From Eutreptiella sp. 'Long Island Sound 2002' (taxonomy: Eukaryota > Euglenozoa > Euglenophyceae > Eutreptiales > Eutreptiaceae): DNA of 64,000 bases. The DNA lies in contig OZ038381.1 in assembly GCA_964036045.1 (NCBI GenBank), positions 132,067,708 to 132,131,707 of the forward strand, read 5' to 3'. Each line of letters starts with the position of its first letter. The stretch's first letter is position 1. The notes below the pieces were generated by a model. The model had not been told where the DNA came from. It saw nothing but the letters and a program-made list of their open reading frames with translations, and did no database searches. Shown here one piece after another: positions 1 through 10,580 of the stretch. Both the position numbers and the translations under genes were made by a program.

Positions 1-760
1 GCTTGGTGGAACTTCCCGCAACAGAGGAACGGCGTTAGGCGGCAAAGGGCACGGCGAGGGGACCAAGGGACAAGGAACACTTGACGGCAGCGAGAAACCC
101 AACATAGAAGAAACACGTGGTGGTGCCTCCAAAGGCGCTGGAAGAAGGCACAGAGGGCAGCAAGGTCGCAGTAGGAGCAACCTGTGCAATAGGCACAAAA
201 CGGTCGTTCGGGCCTGCGTAAAGTGTTGCTGGCAGCCTAGTGGGGTAGAAACACACCAAGCGGGCTCTAGACATGGGGACCAAGATGGGCAAAGGATCAG
301 TGCAGACATGAGACAACATAGGGCCGAGGAGGAGAAGACCAATGCTGCCCGGAGCTAAGAATAGGGACATACCGCTGGAGGAGAAACTGGAGCTACGCGT
401 GGTGGCAATTCCAAAGGGGAAAGGGGGAGGGAGTCTGAGCGATTGGAGGGCCAGGGAAAACAGACAGCGCCGCCGACACGTCGCTGGCTGCCACGTACAG
501 CAAGACGCTAGGAGAGCCCCTTGTGTTGGAGACCTCACTACGCGTTTCTCTTTCCTCTGCGTTCAACTGTACTTGGCATTCACTGACTTGTCCCCGGCAC
601 AATTTTCTGCCACTATCCTTGTATAGCAACCAGTGGCCCAGTCCCATGGGGATGTGCCTTCTTGTCCGCCTGCTAAAGGGACACCACCACGTGTTTGTGG
701 TTTCTTGTCTCCTCCGCTCTGTTCCCGTAGACCCTATGTGGGAGACGCCACCATGCGTTT
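1..760. other. Strand-asymmetric block without a supportable gene
   Basis: The plus strand is purine-rich and the minus strand pyrimidine-rich. Open frames on both strands overlap one another and have no recognisable domain, which is what strand asymmetry produces because stop codons need purines. The one identifiable structure is a copy of a dispersed repeat at 170-252. Confidence 0.5.
170..252 (-). repeat. Dispersed repeat, inverted copy of the 19.45-19.78 kb repeats
   Basis: Read on the minus strand, this segment aligns by eye with two plus-strand segments at 19,446-19,560 and 19,678-19,775. Shared blocks are a GTTTNTACCC start, GCCAGCAAC, and a GACCGTTTTGTGCC block followed by TTGCAC. 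Being inverted and about 19 kb away, it behaves as an interspersed rather than a tandem repeat, perhaps part of a larger transposable element whose ends I cannot define. Confidence 0.55.
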
Positions 761-1440
761 CCCCGTCACACTTCACAAGTGCCGTACCTTTGTTCTATCA
801 TATATGTTGTTTTATCTACTCAATGTTTTCATTCTTATCGTGTTTGACGCAGTCTCGCGTTGCTCTCACATATATATGTGCCCAATAGTGCATACATATC
901 ATGCATCAAACATCGAGGTGAGCAGTGAGTGACAAAGACACCGTAGAATTGAGCCTAACAAAGTCATTGTGATGTTGTGTTGCCTGTCCTTATGCCATGT
1001 CATGTCGCCTGGGATGCTCATAAGATTACTTGAATTCTTTTGGTGAATTAAAACCATCTCATCCAAGTTTGCCTTTTGGAAACGACCTTTAGTGAAACTC
1101 TCATTGTCTACATTCCTCTTCCCACTCACACAAGGTGACTTAGGCTAGCAGGGCTTTGAGGCAGAGTCTTGTATAACATGTAACCGTGAAATATTGTTTC
1201 TCTGAAAACTGAGTCTCTCTCTCACTAGCATCATCACAACCCCATCAGCCCTCATTTTTCTTTTCGGTGAGAGTTACCTCTCGGAAGTGGTGCTCAGCTA
1301 CCAATAAAAGTTCCGAACCCAAATAAGGCCTATAATACACCGAGATCTGTATCCCCCCACGCAGTCACCAATCTTCTACTATCTTCCGTATCACCACCTA
1401 TCCTACTTCTCTCAAAGTGTGCCACCTTCGGTGCTCATTA
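761..1440. other. AT-richer intergenic sequence, nothing recognised
   Basis: Mixed-composition DNA with short open frames only. I see no domain, no RNA gene and no repeat with a second copy in the window. Confidence 0.5.
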
Positions 1441-3000
1441 GTGTGAAACGAGACAGTCCCGGAAGGTCCTCAATGCTTATGTGAGCAGGGAGGCCCCACC
1501 CGGATACCTTGGAGCCACAGAGCAAACAAACAACAAGAACGGCCTCATGAAAGCTGAGGCGCACGAGAACGCGCCCAGAAGGGCGGCTTGCCCGACACGG
1601 CCACGACACAGGTGCACGCATACACGCACGGGGCGCCGGCTTGGCGTCCTTGGACCCGCAAGGGGAGTTGTTGGCATCCACACAAAACAGTCCCAGTGTA
1701 GCGGCCGACAAGCCCGTCAAAATAGGGACGGTATGGGAAACACGACGGGTCGGTGACTCGGTCCGCACACGCAAAACCAACGCAACGCACACAGCCCGAG
1801 ACCTACGCCAGAGGGGCGTGGCGCGGATAACCCACAGCGGGGCCCCGGGCGGGAACAATGCAGAGCAAGCCGAGAGCCTCCGCCGTCGGGGGCCACGGGC
1901 AGGAGCCGCCTAGAAAAACCGGGGGAGCGGGGCACGTGATAGGAGAAGACACCGGGGTGACGGGAAAGCCGATGGGCATATGAAGAGCGACCGGACCGGA
2001 CAAGGCAAGACGCATAAACGCGGGTTCAAGACGCAGGCCACCGAGGCACGCCGTGGGCCACAACCACGACACAAGACGAGGTGCCAAGCAACAACGGCCA
2101 CGGGGCGCCACAATCGCGGGAAGTACGCAAGCCACACGGAGCGACGCGCGGGGCGCGCAAGACCTAGCAGAGCAGCGTCAACAAGGCCGCGACACATAGG
2201 GCAACACGACACAGAGATGGTGAAGGAGAAAGAAGGGGGGAGCGGAAAGATGAGGCGGGGGGGGGGGGGGGGGGGGGGGGGAGCGGAACGATGGGGGCGG
2301 GGCACGTGGGACACAACCCACACATAGAAGAAGCACAGGAGGCGAAAGCAAAGGCAAGGGGGATAGGAGACAAACCACACGGGCCCCAAACAGCCAATCA
2401 ACCACGAATGGCATCAGAGATGGGCACAGGACAAAGACCCCAGCAGAGCGACGTAAAACAGGGACAAGCACCACGAATTCGAGGCAGAATATGCGAGGCC
2501 CAAGGGAGCAAGACACACCATTAAGCAGGGAGCGTCGGGTGCGGATAGACTCTGGGGCCGAGGCGGAACGCCACACGACCGGGAGGGAACGGGTGCATCA
2601 CAAAAGCACAAACGGCGGGCGCCACCCAATGGAGGCCGAACAAGGGTGCACACACCATACATCCCGCACAAGCGGACCAAGGACCATCGGGTACACGGCA
2701 CAGAATTGCAAGGCTGGGAACAGGGACACAGAAGGAGTGCCACCCCCCAAAAACAGAAAAAACAAACAAATGTAGAGCCAAGGGACACATGCAACACCAA
2801 AGGGAGGCACGGGGGTAGGCGTGGCAATGACGATGACGACGGATTTGGCGTGGACAGACGGGCATAAGAATAAGAGGGACAGTTATCGGCACCTGGATTG
2901 GGAGAGGGATAGTGAAAGGATGTTGGCCGGTGGTACAAGGGGTCTACTAGGTGGGTCGCGGAGGGTTTGGACACAGTGAGCGATTTGAAGGACTCGCTGA
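1441..3000. other. Purine-rich (plus strand) low-complexity block
   Basis: Many overlapping open frames occur on the minus strand, but they are Pro/Ser/Cys/Leu-rich and mutually overlapping, as expected from a pyrimidine-rich strand. The block has the opposite polarity to the one at 18.7-20.7 kb, so it may be a related element in inverted orientation; only short stretches look alike. No gene is supported. Confidence 0.4.
2257..2281 (+). repeat. Homopolymer run of 25 G
   Basis: Uninterrupted poly-G, the longest of several G or C runs of 14 or more in the window. The true length may be uncertain because homopolymers are error-prone in sequencing and assembly. Confidence 0.95.
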
Positions 3001-3013
3001 GTAGCTAGTCGCG

Positions 3014-3568
3014 GTGCGACATGGTGAGTTCTCGCGGGAGGTCCGAGGCAGGGTCTTGAGTGACGAGGACAACGCTCTGGGGCGGGCGGGGGATTATGGG
3101 ATGAGATTTACGGGGCAGCAGGGGCTCCAAGGTGAGATTGAGGGCATTTGGAAGGGGGTGGCGACACCGCACCACTGGAGGAGGAGCCGTCGAAGAAGGG
3201 CTACCATCATGTAGCTGCAGGTGGTGCAGATAGACCCGCTCACCGAGGGGCAACCTAGGCTTCGATCCTTGATGGAGGGTCTCAGGATGGTGAAGGGGAA
3301 GGCAGCAAAGGCCCGCGAGGAAGCCCCGTCGCTCCTTTTGGAGGAGCGCGCAGAGAAGCTTGCTCTCGCCCCGTGCATCCCGAAAAGGGCATCAAGCAAG
3401 TGCGAGCTCCTTTTTGAGCAGTGGTCTACAAGGGTCATGGAGGAAGAGGATTTGGAAATGCCGGGAGGGGGGGTTCGAACGATAGCTTCTGTTTTCTTCG
3501 ACCCGGAAGGGGGGGGGGGGTATCTTTTACAACCCGTCGGTGTCGGGTATTTGGTGCCTTATGGTTAG
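3014..3568 (+). pseudogene. Decayed ORF of unknown function
   Basis: One reading frame stays open across about 185 codons with a single internal TAG at 3212-3214. The downstream part is charged, with a run of Lys/Arg/Glu-rich residues in the middle that could form a helix (around AREEAPSLLLEERAEKLAL), and then becomes Gly-rich where a poly-G tract is translated. No domain, transmembrane segment or signal peptide is recognisable. The frame ends just after the poly-G tract near 3509-3520, where an indel would change phase. It is most likely a remnant of a transposable-element or host protein; the family is not recognised, and an accidental open frame cannot be excluded. Confidence 0.3.
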
Positions 3569-4036
3569 GAACTAGACGGACTATTGGGGGGATTAGGAGA
3601 GGAGTTGGCGTCGTGGACACGGGGGTTTTCAAGGTGGAGAGGCGGAGGCGAAGGCTGGGGAGGCCTCGGTTAGCAATCAAGTTGGCCATCAAACATCACT
3701 CATCAGACCTGTATGGAACCCCCCCCCTCCAAAAGACATAAGAGGGTCCTCCAATATATCAAACCGTGCCCCCCGCAGCCCAACTTCAAGCAGGTACTTC
3801 CGTTTATGCCCTACATGTATCATACCCCGAGGCCCCAATGTATGCCCGGCACGCCTCCCCCCTCCTTCACAAGGAAAGCCCCGTCCACCCTCTAGCCATA
3901 GTACTCCCCTAGGGATGGATCTAATTTGTCTATTGTGTTGGGTGGGGATCGGGGACCGTGAAACGTGATATGTCACAATTTTTACGCAGCGCTATAGTGG
4001 GAACCCCGATGTGAGCTCATTTGTGCAATTGTGATA
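3569..4036. other. Intergenic, nothing recognised
   Basis: No coding, RNA or repeat signal beyond short homopolymers. Confidence 0.5.
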
Positions 4037-4040
4037 TGAC

Positions 4041-4294
4041 TTGATGTGATGTGATGTGATGTGATGTGATGTGATGTGATGTGATGTGATGTGATGTGAT
4101 GTGATGTGATGTGATGTGATGTGATGTGATGTGATGTGATGTGATGTGTTGTGATGTGATGTGATGTGAAGTGATGTGATGTGATGTCATTTGATGTCAT
4201 GTGATGTGACGCGACGTGACGTGACGTGACGTGACGTGACGTGACGTGACGTGACGTGACGTGATGTGATGTGATGTGATGTGATGTGATGTGA
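4041..4294 (+). repeat. Pentanucleotide microsatellite (GTGAT)n with an inner (GTGAC)n block
   Basis: About 50 copies of a 5-bp unit. The first part is GTGAT with a few variants, positions about 4206-4260 switch to GTGAC, and the array then returns to GTGAT. A variant confined to one contiguous block suggests that one mutated unit was expanded by slippage inside the older tract. Confidence 0.97.
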
Positions 4295-4439
4295 TCTATT
4301 GTGATGGCATTATGTGCATTGGGTTTTGGGAGTGTACTCCACCTTTCTTTTTCACAAGTTTAATGCTTGTTTAAAGATGTGTGCATTATGTTTTGGGACG
4401 GGATGCCTTTTTTTGTTTCAGGGGTACACCGTTGTACAT

Positions 4440-4795
4440 TTCACTGCACCATTTGTTTAGTGGTGTTCACCTTGTGCAGTGATATGTCCAAGGATCTACA
4501 CCCTGGTAAATATCACCGCAAAATTCGTACAAGGGAATAGATCTCTTTTGGTGATCTTCTACGAACATCTACACCGGTGTACATATCACCACAACACTTG
4601 TACAAGGGAATGCATCCCCTGCGCTGATACGCGCAAGGGTCTACATCCTTCCACATATTACTGCAACATTTCGAAACGGGAATAGACTCCTGTGGTGAAA
4701 GGTACAAGGGTCTACACCCTTATACGTATCGCTGCAGCACTTGTACAACGGAGTACATCCCCCGCGGTGTTATGTATCAGGATTTGCACCTGTCT
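4440..4795 (+). repeat. Palindromic minisatellite, block 1
   Basis: Degenerate copies of a unit of roughly 70 bp, with the recurring order GTGATATGTACAAGGGTCTA, then ACCCTTGTACATATCACCGC, then an ACTTGTACA segment and a GGGAATAGACTCC segment. The first two parts are inverted complements, so each unit can fold as a hairpin with a 4-6 nt loop. The same family resumes at 5270-5790. Confidence 0.8.
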
Positions 4796-4799
4796 ACGC

Positions 4800-5245
4800 A
4801 AGGGGGGGGATTATGCACGTGCATAATAGTGCATAATCTTGCATAATTCACAATTGGGCCAAATTGGATAATCGTGCATAATTGTGCACCATTGTGCATA
4901 ATGGTTTGCACCACTCTTGTGCAATGCAATTTGTTGTTGTGTTTATCATGGACAATTTTGTCCAGCACAATGCACCTGCACATGCTTCCATTGCTGAAGG
5001 TGTTTCCCCGGACGATGAAATTCTTCCACCGTGTGAAAATGAGGGAGAGCAAGGTGATTTTTTGACCAAAAGAGGCATGAATGGCTGTTGCAGATTTCAC
5101 TGTGCTGTCTCTTTATGGGGGATTGCAATCCCAGGTTCCGTCTTGTTTGCAATCCCTGTGTGTCTTCGTTGCAATGCAGCCCGCATAGTCCTGCATAATT
5201 TTGCATAATTGTGCATATTGTGCATAATTGTGCATTGCATAATCC
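4800..5245. other. Segment bordered by TGCATAAT repeats, interrupting the palindromic minisatellite
   Basis: Both edges (about 4811-4905 and 5184-5240) carry several copies of TGCATAAT with spacers such as TGTGCATAATTGTGCA, and the minisatellite family lies on both sides. The geometry resembles an insertion such as a small non-autonomous transposon. The inside has a short plus-strand frame containing IMDNFVQHNAPAHAS, which faintly recalls the second-Asp region of Tc1/mariner-type transposases, but no transposase is supportable. Target-site duplications were not identified. Confidence 0.4.
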
Positions 5246-5269
5246 AAGGCCCCTAGGTGCATGAAATTC

Positions 5270-5790
5270 CGGCCCGTGGTCTACGTATGACCGCAGCCCT
5301 TGTACAGCGGAGTGCACCCCGCTCCCTTGAGGTGTACAAGGGTCTACACCGTTCTACATATGATCGCGGCACTTCTATAGGGGAATGGACTCCTAGGGGT
5401 GATATGTACAACCGTCTACACCCTTGGGCATATCAGGCGTGCACTTGTACAGGGGACTAGACTCCTTGTCGTGATATGCACAAGGTCCCACATCCTTGTA
5501 CATATCACCGCAACACTTGTATAGGGGAGGGCACCGGGTGAGGTGCTGTATGCGAGGGCATACACCCTTGTACAAGTCACCGGAGTACTTGTATTGGGGA
5601 TTAGATCCGTTGTGGTGATATGTACAAGGGTCTACACGCTTGAGAGGTCACCGAAATACTTATACAGGGGGGTAGGCCCCCCATTGTGATATGTACAAGT
5701 GTCTACACCCTTGTACGCATCGCCCTAGCACTAGGAAATAGACCTTGTGGTGATGCATACAAGGGTCTACGCCCATGTACGTCTCATCGT
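5270..5790 (+). repeat. Palindromic minisatellite, block 2
   Basis: Same family as 4440-4795. The clearest inverted pair is 5471-5508, GTGATATGCACAAGG against CCTTGTACATATCAC, with one mismatch. Other units begin near 5618, 5685 and 5749. Confidence 0.8.
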
Positions 5791-5797
5791 TGTACTT

Positions 5798-6195
5798 GGG
5801 GACCCATGGGGACCTATGGTGCCTTATGGGGAACCATGCAGCCCTATAGGGACCTATGGCGACCTTTTGGGGCGTATGCGGACCCTTGTTGACCTATGGC
5901 GGCTTGTGGGGGCCTATGGGGGCCAATGGGGACCCATGCGGGCCTACGGGGACGTATGTTGGACTCTGGGGGCCTATGGGGGCCGATGCGGATGCATAGT
6001 GGCCTATAGGGGCCAATGGGGGCGTAAAGGGGCCTATGGGGGCCTATGGGGGCCTATTGGGGCCCATGGGACCTCTCGGGCCTATGGCGGCCTATGGGGA
6101 CCCCCGGAGACCAATGGGGACCGATGACCAATAAAAATTTATGGAGACATGTGGGGACCTATGGAGACCCATGGAGATCTATAGGAACCTATGAG
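5798..6195 (+). repeat. GGGGCCTATG-type minisatellite
   Basis: Some 30 degenerate copies of an 11-13 bp unit, GGGGCCTATGG or GGGGACCTATGG. It starts directly where the palindromic minisatellite ends. Plus-strand frames translate to Gly/Tyr/Trp-rich repeats, which I treat as a by-product of the repeat and not as a protein. Confidence 0.9.
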
Positions 6196-8250
6196 AACTT
6201 CTTTTTTCTCTTAGTTTGCTGTTCTTCCACTTATCGCTTGTGCTTTTCCAAGGTCCACCAAGCATTTTTCACCACAACATGCAAACAGGGCAATGTAAAC
6301 ACAACTTGTCGCATTAGATATCCAACACCACAGCTTGTGCACGTACCTGCCCCGATAAAATTACCATACCTATTTTTTACTGGGTAAGCGAGCTAGCCGA
6401 GCAACAACGGGGAGTTGTGCTTTCGAACATGGGGGGGCGGAGCAAAGTGGTTCCCGCTATCCGTAGCGCCATCCCACCCAGGAAGGCGCTGCTCCCAATG
6501 AGGTATGACAGGGCCTAGCGCTAGACATCAGCACGTCTGCCGCCCGTGTTTGTCATCTTGACTACCAGAAGGCGAGACACGGGTTGAGTTGTCGGGGCTG
6601 GGGTGGGGGTGTTGAAGCAGGGGGCAGAAGAGTTGCCCAATGAGTCGTGGCAGGAAGGTCATAATCTCTATTGGGAGTGCCCTAGAATTTCCGCAAAAAC
6701 CGTCGGAGAGGGTGATTGCAAGTGCTGTGCTCTAGCTTACACCATTGACATCGTCTATTTGGGGGGGGGTATTAGAAAACCGTGGAAATTTGCCGATGGG
6801 GCAAGGGGGTGTTTTGTCCCAGCTTATCGCACGTGTTGTATCGGTCTAGGCACAACTTGGGGCGGCTGCATCGATGCTGCGCGCCATCATCTCTCTCCTT
6901 GTCGTGGTGGGCCTTCCTAATGGTGGGCGAAGCGGCGTCCATCAGGGTTGCGGATGTGGCCTCGTCCATGGCACTTGGTTTTGGGGTTCCTAGCAGGGCA
7001 TTGCCCGGTGCTATCTGAGGCCTTGGTGTGAATGGGCAAGCATATGGTGGACTTGGCTGCGGAGATGGTCACAGGGTAGGGCGGAGGAGGAGCGTTTGCT
7101 TGAGGGGCCCTTTAGTGGTAGATGCAACAGTGGCTTGTGCGTTGGAGGGTACAGAGTCGTTTGATGATGAGTGGCGTGGGGCTAGGGGAGGGCGGGCTGT
7201 GGCCATGTCGGCTGGTGGGCCCCTAGAGAGGAGGCTTCTATTGTCGGTGCTATGGACTAAACCAGCAGTGGGCTTGGGGAAGACGCCCACAGCCGTTGGT
7301 CACCTGTTGCTCCCCTTCTGTATTAAAGAGGGGGTGGTTCATTTTGTGTAGTTTGTTGAAGGGGAAGTGTCGCTTAGTGGGCATGGGTGTAACGCGCCTG
7401 TCCTCACCAAGGGTAGTGGGGACTTACGAGGGCCAGAAGTGTCGACAAGGTGCAATAGCTTAGCAGGGGAAGGGGAAGGAGGGGGGTGTGATGCCCTTGA
7501 GGTTCAAGGTGGGGAGAACGTGGAGGTGCTTTGCTTGGGTGACAGTGCCTTTTCTTGGGGAGGGCGGGACATGCAACTCGGAGTACGGGCTCCGCTGCGG
7601 CGGGGGATACACGTGGCGGGATCCGGGGGAACCCTCTTAGGCAGGTGTGTCGTAAGCTTAGGAAGGTTCACAAGTTGTTCAGGTCACAGTCCACAGCCTC
7701 TGAAGCCTTTAACTTTACCTTTGTTGGAGTCGTTGATAGGGTGGGTCACGTTGCAGTCAGCAATAGGTCGGGGCCATTAATAGTGACCAGCAAATGGGGC
7801 AGGGGGGGAAGGGGGGGCGTTTTGCCTCAAGGGCTAGACCGGGGTAGCGGGTGGATCTAAAAGGTAAAAAACGGGATGGGTATTTCCAACCCCCCTTTTT
7901 TTGCATCTCTTGAATAATCCAAAAATGGGTATGTTTTCGGTTTTACATCTTTTTTTGCTTTCCGCATCCCCTCCCCCCCCCCTCCGCTCCCTTAGCTTGA
8001 GGTTGAGTTGCTCCAATAATTGGAACACATTGACTTCTTGTCGAGTATGTAGCAAACCCTAGTAAATAAGTTTTTGTCAAAAAATTTTCCACTAGGTAAA
8101 TTTACCTCGGAAAAAAGACAATTTCTTCATCTTCTTGGGGAGTGACCATTCCACGACAAGAGTATCGGAGCCACTACATGTTTGCCTGTTTCAACGTCAT
8201 CTAACTCTTTCATTCCTTCAGGGACTCGTCGCACCACTCTTCATCCGCCT
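6196..8250. other. About 2 kb of G-rich to mixed sequence, no gene recognised
   Basis: Several frames of 70-140 codons are open on the plus strand (for example 6603-6920, 7028-7351, 7367-7780), but they are Gly-rich, overlap other open frames, and carry no recognisable motif. No tRNA, rRNA or repeat was found. Confidence 0.4.
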
Positions 8251-8252
8251 AA

Positions 8253-8450
8253 ATCAATGCTGTGCTTTTATGGCCCCTCGAGTTGGCGATATGGATTGTT
8301 GAATCCACACTCTGCTCTTGTGGCCCTTGGAGTTGGGGATTTGGACTCCTAAATCCACGCCCCGCCTTTGTGACCCCTCGAGTTCGGGAGATGGACTCTT
8401 CAATCCATGCTCTGCTTTTGTGGCCCCTCCGGTTGGGGATATGGACTCAC
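8253..8450 (+). repeat. 50-bp tandem repeats, block 1 (about four copies)
   Basis: The block TGGCCC or TGACCC recurs at 8271, 8321, 8371 and 8421, an exact 50-bp spacing. Each unit also carries CTCTGCTTTTGTGGCCCCTC and a GGATATGGACTC segment, followed by an ATCCA that is the inverted complement of an upstream TGGAT. Confidence 0.9.
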
Positions 8451-8607
8451 TTTTATTGCCTAGCCGGCTTTTTTTGGAATGCTTGTTCCGGGATAGGAGT
8501 GAAAGAGGGACTGTCTATTTGCTTGCATCATGATTGTTTGACTCCCTGAGGGGCCATCTCCTTCATCGCTTGAGGGATTGTCTGCACCGCTGTTCACCTG
8601 CCCAACT

Positions 8608-8745
8608 CCATGCGCTTCTTTTGTGGCCCTTGGGGTTGGGGATATGGACTCTTCAATCCACAACCTCCTTGTATGGCCCCTCCAGTTGGGGGTATGGATT
8701 CTTGAATCCACGCTCTGCTTTTGTGGCCCTAACGAGTCCGATGGT
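8608..8745 (+). repeat. 50-bp tandem repeats, block 2 (about three copies)
   Basis: TGGCCC recurs at 8624, 8674 and 8724. Block 2 is separated from block 1 by about 150 bp of diverged or foreign sequence while almost keeping the 50-bp phase (203 bp between 8421 and 8624). One unit contains the palindrome TGGATTCTTGAATCCA. Confidence 0.88.
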
Positions 8746-9640
8746 TCATTCTTTAACACCTAATCAAAAACCCCCTCTGTGATTTAAAGACCGAAAAAAT
8801 AGGACGAGTTTTGACCCAACCCCACCCCATTTTTTACGCCTCCCCCAAAATAGAACAATCAACCCCGCGTGCCGTTTTTTGGAGACCACCCCCCCCCCCC
8901 CCCCAAAGCCAGACCGTGCAGGGGTGTCAAGTGGCACGCACCACCGGTTGTTCGCGGAGCGAAAGGCGGAGAAGCACCTTTGGCTGCTCAAAGGCGTAAG
9001 GGTGGGAAGGCGGCGAAGCAGGCAGCAGTAGGAGTGGGAGCTAGTCAAGGGGGACTGAAACCCTCCAGTAGGGTCCGTATTGGTGATAAGAGGCAGTGCC
9101 GGTAGGGCACCGCCAAACTAGAGCCACTAAACGACTAAATTTTGGTCGCCCTAGTGTAGCGGTCGAACCCCGCAGCCCCCCGGACCTCCAAAAGCTCCCA
9201 ACCAACGGTCCCGTAGACCAACCTCCACACCATCAACGCGTGCTGCAGCACGTGCGCCAAAGAAGACTGCGCGGCCCCTTTGGGGACCCGTCGCACTTAC
9301 CAAGTCCCCAAACGGACCACAACGACGGCTCCACCAACCGATGTCCCCGGGGCTGCAGAGCCCACTGCAAGGACCCAAATAACGCTACAGGTAGCACACC
9401 CGTTACTGAAACACCCCAAGGCACAGCCACGATAGCACCAACTTGGCCATGGCAAACTCGGTGGAGAAAATTTCCCGTGACGCCAAATCAAGGAATTTCC
9501 CCAAGTAAAAAAGGTGTGTCACTAGGTATAATGTGGTTTTTGGGCTCACGAGGAACTAAGCCTCCGCTAGGCTATCTGCCACCCGCCAAGTAATACTGCG
9601 AAGTCCATCCGTGCAGCATCCCCTGCCAATAAAAAATCAT
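8746..9640. other. Intergenic, with a C16 run at 8889-8904
   Basis: A plus-strand frame at 9096-9593 is open for 165 codons but is Pro/Thr-rich, overlapped by minus-strand frames, and without a domain. No gene is supported. Confidence 0.4.
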
Positions 9641-9644
9641 ACAA

Positions 9645-10580
9645 TTAATTGATGAGCAGGAACCCCTTTGCCACTATATCCTTGATCATCCCATCCAAGA
9701 GGAACTGGCATAGGGCGAGCGAAAATTTCCGAAGCGGCCGGAGCATGTTCCACAACTTACCCCCAAAGTGAAAGCGGAGTATGCCTTTGGTCCCCTTTGC
9801 CAAGCTGAACGCCCAAAGAGCGTTCGAAAAATCCATGCGTGTCATCTTCAATAGACCCCCACACCCATGCGCATGTAGCCATTGGGGTAGCGCCCCCCAA
9901 GAGGCGAGCAAACGGTGAGGGGGAGGGGCAGGCGGACTATGTCCCAGTTGTCGGGACTAAGGGTCACCTCCTCCCACAGTCCTAATTCTTCTTCGAGGAC
10001 CAGGGTAGCGAAGATGTTCCGCCACAGCTCTGCCTGGATCCGGTTGATCGTACACACGTCCGACTCCTCATGGGCCTGGCAGTACACATCGGTGGCCCAC
10101 CTTTGAGGTGCTCATTTGTGGGTGTGCGGGCCCATGATCAATGAGGCCTTAGTGTGGCTCTTAGAGATAACAAATGGGTCGCCACCCCTCCCCCCCCCCC
10201 ATCCACCAGCTTCACCTCCCAAAAACCCGCGTTCCCACAATAGCCTCCAACAAGTTGGAGGTTTCAAGGCTGGGGTTCCCACCCCCCTCCTCCGGCAACC
10301 GGATGCCTCTCAACCTTCCCTCCAACCCTTCCAGTACCAATGGGGATCATGCAAAAAATAATGTCCCCCAACCCTGTACGCAGGATAGCATTTGTGATCA
10401 CCGCATGCCTAGACTGCCGTGATGTCCCCAAGTGGGCCAAAGTATCATACGCTTCTGGCGGAACTTTGCCCAAAACCGGTATAAACCTTCTCACAATACC
10501 TTCGGATCCCCAATCCTCGGCTGCTGCAAACACCCTCTCCCCCTCATCAACATCTTGCCCAACAAAAACCCTAAGCTAAC
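9645..10580 (-). pseudogene. Decayed coding region, family not recognised
   Basis: Three successive minus-strand frames, each in a different phase, give protein-like sequence: about 10,580-10,264 (includes GIVRRFIPVLGKVPPEAYDT and TGLGDIIFCMIPIGTGRVGG), 10,087-9,848 (includes TINRIQAELWRNIFATLV and SPDNWDIVRLPLPLTV) and 9,911-9,645 (includes MDFSNALWAFSLAKGTKGIL). After the first, an in-frame TGA at about 10,264 is followed by more protein-like codons. Amino-acid composition is balanced, unlike the Pro/Gly/Arg-rich shadows elsewhere, so a real but broken gene or retroelement ORF is likely. I see no catalytic motif, zinc knuckle or membrane segment. The phase changes could alternatively be introns. 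Confidence 0.4.

Noticed and set aside
5798-6195. Gly/Tyr/Trp-rich repeat protein from the GGGGCCTATG tract
   Set aside because: The frame follows the period of a degenerate minisatellite, is open only because of it, and changes phase with unit-length variation.
9140-9180. Minus-strand GGGGTTCGACCGC resembling a tRNA T-arm
   Set aside because: The T-stem does not pair and no D-arm or acceptor stem is present.
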